Shown: positions 32,546-40,642, counted from the first letter of the stretch. The stretch: DNA of 41,442 nt from a bacterium (GCA_017541465.1 JAFXYZ010000004.1:1-41442); one strand, 5' to 3'. Program-made: numbers and translations. The notes: generated by a model not told the origin, from the sequence alone.

Positions 32546-32552
32546 TTTTTAA

Positions 32553-33389
32553 TTACTGGCTCATTAAGTCTATGGTGTTTTGTAACAGTGTCTTGTGTGT
32601 TTTGATAATCTGGTCAGCCATTGCTTTTTGAGACTGTGCCTGCTGGAAATACGTTGTGTTGTTTCCAAAATCGACATTTGACATCTCGAGCAAGCCCCCT
32701 CTGACTTCACCTCTGCCGATGATTGCCCTTCCCGATTCTGGTGTTTCAATAAATCTGCCCTGCTGAATTTCGTAGAGCTCCTGAGGGTTGTTGAAGTTGA
32801 TAATCGCAACCTTATATAACGGGGTTTTAATCTTACCGCCGTCAGCTTTTCCGTAGATAATACCGTCATCCTTAAACTCAAATTCTTCGTATTTGCCTAA
32901 GTATTTGCCGTTCGCGGGATCTATCCACATTTTTATGTTTGTGGTCGGAATGCTTGCTGCGCCGTTATTGAAGGGTGTATCTATAAAATCTTCTGTGTCT
33001 ATCGGCTTTGTTCCGTTCATAATTTCGCCCTGATCGTTTAAGATGTAGCCCTGAACAGACTGCCCATCCGGTGTTCTGTAAACACCTTCGCCGTCGAATT
33101 TGAAATCGCCGAGTCTTGTATATGAAACCCTGCCGTTTCTGTCACGGATAACAAAGTAGCCTTTTCCTTCAAGGAAGATGTTTTCGTCTGACGTACCCGG
33201 TGTAGATTTTCCCTGCCCGATGTTTTTGAGGTTTGTGTCCGCAATAGTGCCGTCAAGGAAGGTTTTGAAGTTCGTTTTGTTTTCTCTGTAGCCCGGAGTA
33301 TACATATTGATAAGGTTTTCAGAGATACTGTTAATCCATTCCGTTGTCAGTTTACTGGTTGTGCTTGCCGTAATAAACGCGTCACGCAT
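32553..33389 (-). CDS. Flagellar hook/basal-body rod-type protein (FlgE/F/G family)
   Basis: A 278-residue axial protein exported through the flagellar type III apparatus. The N-terminal helix has the family pattern ending NLINMYTPGYRENKTNF (like NLANxxTPGYK). The core includes FLEGKGYFVIRDRNGRVSYTR and GDFKFDGEGVYRTPDGQSVQGY. The C-terminus is GGLLEMSNVDFGNNTTYF, followed by a helix ending KTLLQNTIDLM. Length fits FlgG or a short FlgE; which one cannot be settled. It ends a three-gene unit with the FliK-like gene and fliJ, on the minus strand. Confidence 0.88.
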   Translation of the reverse strand: MRDAFITASTTSKLTTEWINSISENLINMYTPGYRENKTNFKTFLDGTIADTNLKNIGQGKSTPGTSDENIFLEGKGYFVIRDRNGRVSYTRLGDFKFDGEGVYRTPDGQSVQGYILNDQGEIMNGTKPIDTEDFIDTPFNNGAASIPTTNIKMWIDPANGKYLGKYEEFEFKDDGIIYGKADGGKIKTPLYKVAIINFNNPQELYEIQQGRFIETPESGRAIIGRGEVRGGLLEMSNVDFGNNTTYFQQAQSQKAMADQIIKTHKTLLQNTIDLMSQ

Positions 33390-33392
33390 TCT

Positions 33393-34046
33393 TTATTCTC
33401 CTTTGTTGTTTTGTTTATTTTGTTTTGTGTGTCTGTAGGTCAGTTCCTTATATGGAAGGTTCTGTTCTTCAAACCTCTGAACGAGAAGAGGGATATTATT
33501 CCTTAAATATCTTTCCACTTCCTGGTTTGAGGGGATAAAATCGGCGCTTATTTTACCGTCTTTTGTGATTTTCATAATAACTGCGATATTGTTGTCAAAA
33601 TCTATTCTGACAGGCTTTTGGGTTTGCATAGACTTTTCTATCAGGTTTACGAGTGTCTTTGATACTTCAATACTCTTTTGAACTTCTGTTGAGGGCGCAA
33701 TATCGATGTCTGAGATATTGAAATTATTAAAATTTGTTTCGTTCATGGAAAGCGAGAACTGTCCGCCCGAAACCATATTGATGAAGAAATTCGCGTCATC
33801 CTGGTTCATTGACATCATGTCATAAATAAAATCAGGCTTCATTGAGCTTAAAACCGAAGAAGAGAGCCCCAGAGAATTTACCCCGTAGAACATTTTTCCG
33901 TTATTGCCGAGGTTCATGAGCACATCATTAAACTCAACTCCGCCGTTTGCGAGGTATTCCTTCATTTTTTCTTCGTTTATTTTGTCCTGAAGTTTTGTTT
34001 CTTCTGTTTTGTTGGCTTCATTTGTTTTGTCGGTTGAAACTTTCAT
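33393..34046 (-). CDS. FliK-like flagellar hook-length control protein
   Basis: A 217-residue protein, short for FliK (usually 300-450). The N-terminal 120 residues are disordered-looking and Asn/Met-rich (FIYDMMSMNQDDANFFINM). The C-terminal 80 resemble the FliK switch domain: PVRIDFDNNIAVIMKITKDG, then EVERYLRNNIPLLVQRFEEQ and NLPYKELTYR. Its place between fliJ and a hook/rod gene agrees. It overlaps the fliJ stop and precedes the hook gene by three bases. If FliK, it would set hook length and switch export specificity; the brevity is notable. Confidence 0.65.
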   Translation of the reverse strand: MKVSTDKTNEANKTEETKLQDKINEEKMKEYLANGGVEFNDVLMNLGNNGKMFYGVNSLGLSSSVLSSMKPDFIYDMMSMNQDDANFFINMVSGGQFSLSMNETNFNNFNISDIDIAPSTEVQKSIEVSKTLVNLIEKSMQTQKPVRIDFDNNIAVIMKITKDGKISADFIPSNQEVERYLRNNIPLLVQRFEEQNLPYKELTYRHTKQNKQNNKGE

Positions 34047-34531
34047 TATTCTTCCTCATTTAAAAGTTTGAGTTCTTCTTCTTTTAATTGCTGTTCAATT
34101 TTTTCAAGGTTTCTTGCGTAATATTTCTGGACTGCGACCTCTGAGAGAGTTTTGTTTTCGATTTGTCTTTCTTCTTCTAAATAAAGTTCTTTTGCTCTTT
34201 CCTTATGTTTTTCGAGTACCTTAACCTCTTTTTCGCATTCGATTAGTTTTTGTTTTTCGACTTCAAGCGCCTGAAGTGCGTCCTGGTGCATGGCTTCTAA
34301 TTGTTCACCTTTATCGTAGAGTGATTTCAGAAATTTATCATAGCTGTCGAGCATCATCGGATCTGCTTTTCTCATATTTATTCTTGTTGCTGATATATCC
34401 TGATTATTCTGCTCTATTAACCCCTCTATTCTGAGCACTTCATTTTGCGCTCTTATGACGTTTTGGAGTTGTTCATCTTTTTTTCGTATTCTGAAATCAA
34501 GAATTCTTTGTAATCTGTATCGAAAAGGCAT
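34046..34531 (-). CDS. fliJ: Flagellar export protein FliJ
   Basis: A 161-residue, almost wholly helical coiled-coil protein. It starts MPFRYRLQRILDFRIRKKDE, typical FliJ N-terminus (F-x-x-L-x-x-L-x-x), and continues as charged heptad helix to the end. FliJ links the FliI ATPase to FlhA in flagellar protein export. It is first of the three-gene minus-strand unit. The ATG has only a weak upstream SD. Confidence 0.85.
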   Translation of the reverse strand: MPFRYRLQRILDFRIRKKDEQLQNVIRAQNEVLRIEGLIEQNNQDISATRINMRKADPMMLDSYDKFLKSLYDKGEQLEAMHQDALQALEVEKQKLIECEKEVKVLEKHKERAKELYLEEERQIENKTLSEVAVQKYYARNLEKIEQQLKEEELKLLNEEE

Positions 34532-34692
34532 ACCTACAATTTCCTATGTTGATTATGTAATATTCACCTTATTCTTTACACATCCGTTTGTATGAAATTT
34601 CTTTTTCTTACTTACACTCTCTTTTTAATAGTTTTTTTTACAAAGTCAATATTAAGTAGTATGTTTAAACTGGACTAAGTTTTATATTGTAA

Positions 34693-34698
34693 TATAAT
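34693..34698 (+). promoter_or_regulatory. -10 box for the pxpA-like gene
   Basis: TATAAT at 34693-34698, within a TTATATT-GT-AATATAA palindrome (34682-34697). No convincing -35 is present. The rest of the 34532-34749 gap is AT-rich and empty. Confidence 0.4.
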
Positions 34699-34749
34699 AA
34701 AATATAGGAAAGTATGTATTTTTGAAAAAAGGTAGAAGGTTTTATATTT

Positions 34750-35520
34750 ATGGGAAGAACTCATATAGATTTTAATGTAGATTTGGCTCAGGTTTTCGGA
34801 GCTTTTAAGGACGAAAAAGAGTATATGGCGCTTGATTACGTCAGCAGTGCTTATGTTTCCTGCGGGTTTCATGCGGGCGATCCTCTTTCTATCCGTGAAA
34901 TGCTTTTAAGGTGTAAAGAAAAAAATATTTGTATCGGAGCTCATGTCGGATATAACGACCTTCAGGGCTTTGGTTACCGCCCTATCGCTCTGAGCCCGGG
35001 GGAAATTGAGGCTATTGTCATTTATCAGATAGGTGCTCTTACTTCTCTTGCAAAATCCTACAGTTTAACAATAGAAAACGTTAGACCGCATGGGGCACTA
35101 TACAGACTTTGTGCGCTTGATTATGACATCGCTCTCGCTGTTGTCAGCGCAATTAAGAAGTTTGATAAGTGGCTTTCCTTCACCTGTCTTGATAATCCTG
35201 TCCTCGACAGAGTTGCTGCCGAAACGGGAATTGTCGTAAACAGGGAGGTTTTGCTCGATAAACCATATAGAGCCGATGCTTCCGTTGACTGGAATTCAAA
35301 TTCTTTCCTTCCTGACGAGATTTCACTCAACCGTGTCAGAACAATTATGCACTCCTCCCAGATAAAACTTCCCGAGGGTAAATTCCTTCCCGTCAACTGT
35401 GATACACTTCATTTCAGTATCAAAAACCCAACCGGAATTAATCTTCTGAAGAGTGCAAGAGAGCTCGTTGAACCTACACCCGTAGCATATAACAGAGCAG
35501 AGTTGTCAGGGTGGGTATAA
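34750..35520 (+). CDS. PxpA-like (LamB/YcsF family) 5-oxoprolinase subunit A homologue
   Basis: A 256-residue protein of the LamB/YcsF family. Landmarks: HIDFNVDLAQVFGAF, SCGFHAGDPLSIREML, GAHVGYNDLQGFGYRP, VRPHGALYR and NCDTLHFS. PxpA acts with PxpB and PxpC in ATP-dependent opening of 5-oxoproline to glutamate. Several canonical residues differ (HPGYPD is HVGYND; KPHGALYN is RPHGALYR; VHGDTPHA is VNCDTLHF), and pxpBC are not adjacent, so activity is uncertain. It precedes yvcK by 16 bases, suggesting co-transcription with the pantothenate genes. Confidence 0.8.
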   Translation: MGRTHIDFNVDLAQVFGAFKDEKEYMALDYVSSAYVSCGFHAGDPLSIREMLLRCKEKNICIGAHVGYNDLQGFGYRPIALSPGEIEAIVIYQIGALTSLAKSYSLTIENVRPHGALYRLCALDYDIALAVVSAIKKFDKWLSFTCLDNPVLDRVAAETGIVVNREVLLDKPYRADASVDWNSNSFLPDEISLNRVRTIMHSSQIKLPEGKFLPVNCDTLHFSIKNPTGINLLKSARELVEPTPVAYNRAELSGWV

Positions 35521-35536
35521 AGAGGTAAATTAGAAA

Positions 35537-36850
35537 TTGAAAGTTAATCTTAATATATTTAAAATGCCTAAAGGAGCGATATGGCTTCTGCCGGGGCTTG
35601 AAGTAAAACGATGGTTTGTGCTTTTGATTATAGGCACTATCGTTTCCGTCATAGGTTTATGTATTGTTTTAAATCTGAGACCTGTGTATTTTCTGATAAA
35701 AATAATAATGAAGGCAGCCCAAACTCTGCCGTCAGATATAATCGGCTATCTTTTCATTCTTGCAGGCGCAGTTCTGTTCTTTATCGGCTGGCAGAAAACA
35801 AATTATTCAATACTTGATACAAAAGACAACAGAAACAGTAACGAAGTTCTTGAGGACTTATACCGCAGAAGAAAACTCAACAGAGGTCCTAAAATCGTTG
35901 CAATAGGCGGCGGAACAGGGCTTTCTACGATGCTTAAAGGTATAAAACAACTCACAAATAACATAACCGCAGTTGTAACAGTCGGTGATGACGGCGGAAG
36001 TTCGGGAAGATTAAGACACGATTTGGGTGTTCTTCCCCCCGGTGACATCAGAAACTGTATTGCAGCTTTGGCTGATGATGAAGATTTGGTTACCAAACTG
36101 TTTCAGTACAGGTTTAAAACAGGTGAGGGGCTTGAAGGCCACAGTTTTGGAAACTTGTTTCTTAGTGCTCTTTGTGCAATTACCGGTGATATGGTAAGAG
36201 CTGTTAAAGAGTCCTCAAAGGTTTTGTCTATCAGAGGACGTGTTCTTCCCGCAACTCTCGATGATATGAGACTTGTTGCGACAATGGAGGACGGAAGTAT
36301 CGTTGAGGGGGAATCAAATATCCCCGAATCAGGCAAAAAAATAGTTAAAATGGGAACAATTCCTTCGGATTGTAAGGCCTTAGAGGATGTTATAACCGCA
36401 ATACACAACGCTGATTTGATTATTTTAGGGCCGGGGAGTTTGTTTACAAGTGTAATTCCAAATCTGCTTGTTAAAGAAATCGCCGAGGCCGTTATAAACT
36501 CAAATGCAAAGAGAATTTATGTATGCAATATGATGACTCAGCCCGGTGAAACCGACGGCTTTAGTGTTTCAGACCACCTGAGAACAATTATGGAGCACGT
36601 TGGCGGGAAGAAAATAGTTGATGCCGTTCTTGTAAATGACGTTCTTCCTCAGTCGATAATCGAAAAATATAAGTCGGCAGGCTCAACCGAGGTTATTCTT
36701 GACAGAGAAAATGTTGAAAAACTGGGTGTTTCTATCTATCAGAAGCATATAATAAATGACGAAACACAATTAGTCCGCCATGCGCCGAGAAAACTTGCAA
36801 AGGCAATTTACTACTGGTTCAGGCGGCAGGAAAGAGCAGGTAAGAAATAA
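35537..36850 (+). CDS. yvcK: YvcK/CofD-like gluconeogenesis factor with membrane anchor
   Basis: A 437-residue protein. About 1-95 contains two membrane helices (29-50 and 66-84) joined by a short loop, as in cyanobacterial homologues but not the soluble B. subtilis protein. The YvcK domain begins KIVAIGGGTGLSTMLKG (nucleotide-sugar binding), with VTVGDDGGSSGRLR, LPPGDIRNCI, EGHSFGNLFL, LGPGSLFTSVIPNLLV and MTQPGETDGF. YvcK proteins bind UDP-sugars and affect cell-wall precursor flow. TTG start; AGAGG lies 11 bases upstream. The stop overlaps the panB ATG by one base. Confidence 0.9.
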   Translation: MKVNLNIFKMPKGAIWLLPGLEVKRWFVLLIIGTIVSVIGLCIVLNLRPVYFLIKIIMKAAQTLPSDIIGYLFILAGAVLFFIGWQKTNYSILDTKDNRNSNEVLEDLYRRRKLNRGPKIVAIGGGTGLSTMLKGIKQLTNNITAVVTVGDDGGSSGRLRHDLGVLPPGDIRNCIAALADDEDLVTKLFQYRFKTGEGLEGHSFGNLFLSALCAITGDMVRAVKESSKVLSIRGRVLPATLDDMRLVATMEDGSIVEGESNIPESGKKIVKMGTIPSDCKALEDVITAIHNADLIILGPGSLFTSVIPNLLVKEIAEAVINSNAKRIYVCNMMTQPGETDGFSVSDHLRTIMEHVGGKKIVDAVLVNDVLPQSIIEKYKSAGSTEVILDRENVEKLGVSIYQKHIINDETQLVRHAPRKLAKAIYYWFRRQERAGKK

Positions 36851-37728
36851 TGTCTGTTAAAATTGAAACCAAACCTGTTTCTGTCAGGACTTTTTTAAAC
36901 AGAAAGAGCGAAAACAAAAAAATCACAGTGCTCACGGCTTATGACTGTTCGACTGCAAGGTATATCGATGAAGCTGGAGTTGATTGTCTTCTTGTCGGTG
37001 ATTCTGTCGGAATGACAGTGCTCGGCTATGAAAACACTCTTCAGGTAACGGTTGAAGATATGGAAACCTTTACAAGAGCCGTTTCAAGAGGTGCAAAACA
37101 TTCTCTTGTTGTCTCTGATATGCCGTTTTTATCCTATCAGGTTTCAAAAGAGAAGGCGATAGAAAACGCAGGCAGACTTATAAGGGCAGGTGCTCAGGCT
37201 GTAAAACTCGAGGGTGCCGGAGAATTAACACTTGATATTATTAAATCTCTTGTTGAAGCAGGAATTGCGGTTGTCGGACATCTCGGGTTTACTCCTCAGT
37301 CAATAAATTCAATAGGCGGCTATTACGTTCAGGGCAAATCTTATGAACAGGCTGTAAAATTGCTGGAGGACGCAAAGAAGGTTCAGGAGGCGGGTGCATT
37401 TTCGCTCGTACTTGAAATGGTGCCCGAGGAGGTTGCCAAAATTGTAACCGAAAAGCTCTCAATTCCCACAATAGGGATAGGGGCAGGGCGCTATTGTGAC
37501 GGCCAGGTTTTGGTTATAGATGATATAATCGGTAAATACGGCGAATTTACACCTAAATTTGCCAGAAAATATGCCGATGTTAAAGAAATAATATTCAATT
37601 CCGCCAAAAAGTATGATGAAGAGGTTAAATCAGGTGTTTTCCCTTCTGAAGAACATACTTTTAAGATGGAAAAGAGTGAAATTGAAAAATTTGAAAACTA
37701 TTTAAAACAGATTAAAGGAGAAAAATAA
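36850..37728 (+). CDS. panB: 3-methyl-2-oxobutanoate hydroxymethyltransferase
   Basis: A 292-residue enzyme of the TIM-barrel PEP-mutase superfamily, making ketopantoate from 3-methyl-2-oxobutanoate and methylene-tetrahydrofolate. Motifs: VLTAYDCSTARYIDEAGVD, LLVGDSVGMTVLGY with metal ligand D51, DMPFLSYQ, AVKLEGAG, VVGHLGFTPQS and PTIGIGAGRYCDGQVLV. It overlaps yvcK by one base (TAATG) and overlaps the next gene likewise, so the run yvcK-panB-membrane gene-panC is one operon. Confidence 0.96.
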   Translation: MSVKIETKPVSVRTFLNRKSENKKITVLTAYDCSTARYIDEAGVDCLLVGDSVGMTVLGYENTLQVTVEDMETFTRAVSRGAKHSLVVSDMPFLSYQVSKEKAIENAGRLIRAGAQAVKLEGAGELTLDIIKSLVEAGIAVVGHLGFTPQSINSIGGYYVQGKSYEQAVKLLEDAKKVQEAGAFSLVLEMVPEEVAKIVTEKLSIPTIGIGAGRYCDGQVLVIDDIIGKYGEFTPKFARKYADVKEIIFNSAKKYDEEVKSGVFPSEEHTFKMEKSEIEKFENYLKQIKGEK

Positions 37729-38042
37729 TGGCGAAATACGTTAAAACAAATGATTCAAATGCTTATGCGGTAGTTGTAATCTTTGATATAATAAGCAAAA
37801 TTTTGTTTGTATGTGCTTCTGTTGTACTTATATACTGGTTGTTAGCACCATTTTTAAGCACAATGGGAATACCGGTACCCTCTTTTATAAGCTCTGTTTG
37901 TGAAAAACCTTACGGCTTAGCTCATATGGTCGGATATGTTCACAGAAGCGGATTTAATTTTGCGGGCGGAATAGCAGCCGTAATGTTGTTTATACTCGGC
38001 TATATATTTGAAATTATCCGTAACTTTGTTTGCAGACACTAG
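37728..38042 (+). CDS. Two-helix membrane protein in the pan operon
   Basis: A 104-residue protein with helices at about 16-41 and 78-99. The loop and second helix (FISSVCEKPYGLAHMVGY, then FNFAGGIAAVMLFILGY) match the equivalent part of the protein after panC (FIRFFLEVPYIVVRMCGY, then DFTGAIVGSFFLVIGF), so the two are paralogues. The pattern is reminiscent of YGGT-type membrane proteins. It overlaps panB by one base. Function is unknown; transport linked to pantothenate is only a guess from context. Confidence 0.7.
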   Translation: MAKYVKTNDSNAYAVVVIFDIISKILFVCASVVLIYWLLAPFLSTMGIPVPSFISSVCEKPYGLAHMVGYVHRSGFNFAGGIAAVMLFILGYIFEIIRNFVCRH

Positions 38043-38071
38043 AAAATTATTAATTATAGAGAGAATAAAAA

Positions 38072-38938
38072 TTGGAAACTGTTTTATATCATACAATATC
38101 GGAAGTTAAAGAAAAAGTCAGAGAGTGGAAACGCGCAGGGCTCACAATAGGGCTCGTTCCCACTATGGGGGCTCTACATATCGGTCATGCTTCTTTGATG
38201 AAGGCGGCAAGAGAGAAATGCGACAGAGTTGTTGCAAGTGTTTTTGTTAATCCCATACAGTTTGGACCGAACGAGGACTTTGATAAATACCCGAGAACAC
38301 TCGAAGCTGACGTGAAGCTCGCGGGAGAATGCGGTGTTGATGTCGTATTTGCACCTTCCCCAAAAGAAATGTATGGAGAGGGAATAAAACTCTCAAACGA
38401 TTTGCTCACTTATGTTTGTCCTCCGTTTGATTATGTGGATAAACTCTGCGGAAAATCCCGTCCCGGGCACTTTGACGGAGTTTGTACGGTTGTAAATAAA
38501 CTGTTTAATATAGCATCGCCCGACTTTGCGTTTTTCGGGGAAAAAGATGCGCAGCAGCTGATAATAATCAAAAAAATGGTTAAAGATTTAAATATGAATC
38601 TTGAAATTGTTCCCTGCCCGATTGTGAGGGAAGAAGACGGACTTGCCGTAAGTTCAAGGAATACATATCTGAGTGCTGAGGCGAGGAAGAAAGCTCCGAC
38701 AGTTTATAAGGCACTTTGCGAGGTCAGAAATTTAATTTCAAAAGGTGTTGATAACAGAGAAATTCTTCTTGATTCGGCGCTTAATGTTCTTGATAAAGAT
38801 ATAGAGCTTGAATATCTTGAGTTTGTAAATATCTCCGACCTAAGTATTAGCTCAAAAGTAACATTAAAGAATTTAATAGTTATTGCCGTTAAACTGGATG
38901 GAGTAAGGTTAATTGATAACATTTTTCCGAAAGGTTAG
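38072..38938 (+). CDS. panC: Pantothenate synthetase
   Basis: A 288-residue enzyme joining pantoate and beta-alanine with ATP. Signatures: VPTMGALHIGH (29-39, the HIGH nucleotide site), FVNPIQFGPNEDFDKYPR, SRPGHFDGV, FFGEKDAQQL and LAVSSRNTYLS. The start is TTG with a GAGAG site upstream. With panB it makes pantothenate; no panD (beta-alanine) or panE is in the window. Confidence 0.96.
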   Translation: METVLYHTISEVKEKVREWKRAGLTIGLVPTMGALHIGHASLMKAAREKCDRVVASVFVNPIQFGPNEDFDKYPRTLEADVKLAGECGVDVVFAPSPKEMYGEGIKLSNDLLTYVCPPFDYVDKLCGKSRPGHFDGVCTVVNKLFNIASPDFAFFGEKDAQQLIIIKKMVKDLNMNLEIVPCPIVREEDGLAVSSRNTYLSAEARKKAPTVYKALCEVRNLISKGVDNREILLDSALNVLDKDIELEYLEFVNISDLSISSKVTLKNLIVIAVKLDGVRLIDNIFPKG

Positions 38939-39892
38939 TTGTTAAAAATGTCCTATGTTGTGAATGAAAATAAGCGAAATAATTCGGGTTCCGTATTGGC
39001 TTTATACGGAACACTCCGTATTGTTCAGCTATGTTCGTTCATATACTCCTTTGTTTCTTTCTGCTATTGGGCTTTACTTACTCTTGATATTAATATGCCC
39101 GTGTTTATAAGGTTTTTCCTTGAAGTGCCTTATATTGTTGTCAGAATGTGCGGATATATCCCGAGAGGCGCAGGTACTGACTTTACTGGTGCTATTGTAG
39201 GTTCCTTCTTCCTCGTTATTGGATTTTTTGCTAACTACATCGCTGATTCTATGGAGCAGGTGGTTGCTTCCATGCCCCAGACTCAGCCGAGGAGTAATGT
39301 CAGAAACGGTTCTATATCCTCTGTAAATTACAGTTCTCACAGTGATGCAATAGAGACGATAGATATTACGAAAAAGAAATTTGTATTTCTTTTGGAGGTT
39401 AAAATATCCGATGTCCAAATTGCAGTCAGGTCTTCGCACGCAGATTCTGAGAAGCTCAAAAAGAGGATATGTGATGCGATTATCGATAACTTAAATATGA
39501 ATAAATTGGCGCAGTGTGGTTTTTATAAGAAAAACCTCTTTATCGTATATAAGGATTTTGAATACATAGATAATTTTATTTATTATATTAAAGTAACTCT
39601 CGATTCACTTGCAAAAGAGTTTGCAACTCCTCAGGTTATGATAGATTTTAACGTTACCTTCAGTGTTATTTCTAATCTTTCCCAGCTTGAAAACGAGCTC
39701 ACAACAATGGATATGATACTGAATCTTAATCTTCTTAATGAGTTTGTATCCACTTCAAAATTCAAAACCGCTTACGAAAATCAGGATAGAACAAAATACG
39801 TTCTTGTTACGAAAGGAACGTATAATTTGTCGAGGAATTTATCCATAAACAATAACCAGGATTTATTCTCTATAAGGGAAAGAAGGCTATAA
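38939..39892 (+). CDS. Membrane protein with YGGT-like N-terminus and soluble C-terminal domain
   Basis: About 317 residues from the TTG at 38939 (or 314 from the ATG at 38948). Two helices (about 27-50 and 84-104) form the module shared with the 37728 gene. A low-complexity linker (about 112-140) follows, then a soluble alpha/beta domain (about 145-290) starting KKFVFLLEVKISDVQIAVRS and containing DFNVTFSVISNLSQLE. The domain's family is not recognised. It directly follows panC and ends in a terminator, closing the operon. Confidence 0.7.
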   Translation: MLKMSYVVNENKRNNSGSVLALYGTLRIVQLCSFIYSFVSFCYWALLTLDINMPVFIRFFLEVPYIVVRMCGYIPRGAGTDFTGAIVGSFFLVIGFFANYIADSMEQVVASMPQTQPRSNVRNGSISSVNYSSHSDAIETIDITKKKFVFLLEVKISDVQIAVRSSHADSEKLKKRICDAIIDNLNMNKLAQCGFYKKNLFIVYKDFEYIDNFIYYIKVTLDSLAKEFATPQVMIDFNVTFSVISNLSQLENELTTMDMILNLNLLNEFVSTSKFKTAYENQDRTKYVLVTKGTYNLSRNLSINNNQDLFSIRERRL

Positions 39893-39937
39893 AAAATAAC
39901 CGAAAGCGATAGTGCCGTCAGTTATTTTTTATAGCTT
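39886..39937. terminator. Bidirectional terminator, long perfect stem
   Basis: GCTATAAAAAATAAC (39886-39900) and GTTATTTTTTATAGC (39921-39935) form a perfect 15-bp stem with a 20-nt loop, followed by TTTTT. The left arm includes the stop of the upstream gene. It also suits the convergent trxA. Confidence 0.75.
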
Positions 39938-39950
39938 TTTGTCTTTTTTA

Positions 39951-40274
39951 TTACAGATGTTTTGTGATGTTAGTAATCAAAGCCGATTTTGGCATCAGAC
40001 TGACAAGTCTTTCAACGGGTTCGCCGTTTTTGAAGATTAAAATGCTCGGAAGTGCACTGATAGAAAATCTTTGCGCAAGTTTAAGGTTTTCATCCGTGTT
40101 GACTTTAACGAGTTTAATTTTACCTTCAAACTCTCCTGCAATTTCATCGAGAACGGGGGATAATTTTCTGCATGGTCCGCACCAGGGAGCCCAGAAATCT
40201 ACAACCGTTAATTTGTCTGATTTAATGACTTCGTCATCAAAATTATTTTCGTTTAATTCAGTTAAATTGCTCAT
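39951..40274 (-). CDS. trxA: Thioredoxin
   Basis: A 107-residue cytosolic thioredoxin with the classical active site WAPWCGPCRKL (C32, C35), the buried Asp in VVDFWAP and the cis-Pro in ISALPSILIF. It reduces protein disulfides using thioredoxin reductase. Full normal length. The ATG is preceded by GAGG on the minus strand. It is monocistronic, with a perfect palindrome about 30 bases upstream of the start. Confidence 0.96.
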   Translation of the reverse strand: MSNLTELNENNFDDEVIKSDKLTVVDFWAPWCGPCRKLSPVLDEIAGEFEGKIKLVKVNTDENLKLAQRFSISALPSILIFKNGEPVERLVSLMPKSALITNITKHL

Positions 40275-40302
40275 AAAATCCTCTTTTAAATAATCGGAAC
40301 AT

Positions 40303-40314
40303 GTAACATGTTAC
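40303..40314. promoter_or_regulatory. 12-bp perfect palindrome upstream of trxA
   Basis: GTAACATGTTAC at 40303-40314, preceded by GGAACAT so that a second, offset AACATGT-A-ACATGTT symmetry overlaps it. It could be a regulator operator for trxA. Confidence 0.4.
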
Positions 40315-40357
40315 CCAAAGAAAGAATAAAAGTCAAAAGTGCTAATAATATTTTTAC

Positions 40358-40386
40358 TTGACAATAAATCTTGTCCTTTATAATAT
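40358..40386 (+). promoter_or_regulatory. tRNA operon promoter
   Basis: TTGACA (40358-40363), a 17-bp spacer and TAATAT (40381-40386), 18 bases before the first tRNA. The best -35 in the window. Confidence 0.85.
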
Positions 40387-40404
40387 AATTTTATGCAAAA
40401 AAAT

Positions 40405-40476
40405 GCCGGTGTAGCTCAACGGTAGAGCAACGGTTTTGTAAACCGTAGGTTGTAGGTTCGATTCCTATCACCGGCT
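40405..40476 (+). tRNA. tRNA-Thr (anticodon TGT)
   Basis: 72-nt cloverleaf. Acceptor GCCGGTG / CACCGGC, discriminator T. D arm TAGCTCAACGGTAGAGCA; anticodon stem ACGGT / ACCGT with loop TTTGTAA; T arm with GTTCGATTC. CCA is not encoded. Confidence 0.95.
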
Positions 40477-40514
40477 GATTTAGTAAAACTGAACTTTATA
40501 TTAAGAGACAATAA

Positions 40515-40597
40515 GGGTAGGTGGCCGAGTGGCTAAAGGCGGCAGACTGTAAATCTGCTCACGTGAGTGTACGGTGGTTCGAACCCACCCCTGCCCA
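40515..40597 (+). tRNA. tRNA-Tyr (anticodon GTA)
   Basis: 83-nt class II tRNA. Acceptor GGGTAGG / CCTGCCC with one T-G pair; anticodon stem GCAGA / TCTGC with loop CTGTAAA; a long variable arm (CACGTGAGTGT region); T loop GTTCGAACC. Discriminator A; no encoded CCA. Confidence 0.95.
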
Positions 40598-40642
40598 AAT
40601 CTTTTAAAAAAGGAACTTGTGGTTTTAAACCGCAAAAATCAC

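Noticed and set aside
40299-40317. LexA/SOS box upstream of trxA
   Set aside because: The spacing of GAAC and GTT does not fit known SOS boxes, and trxA is not a usual SOS gene.
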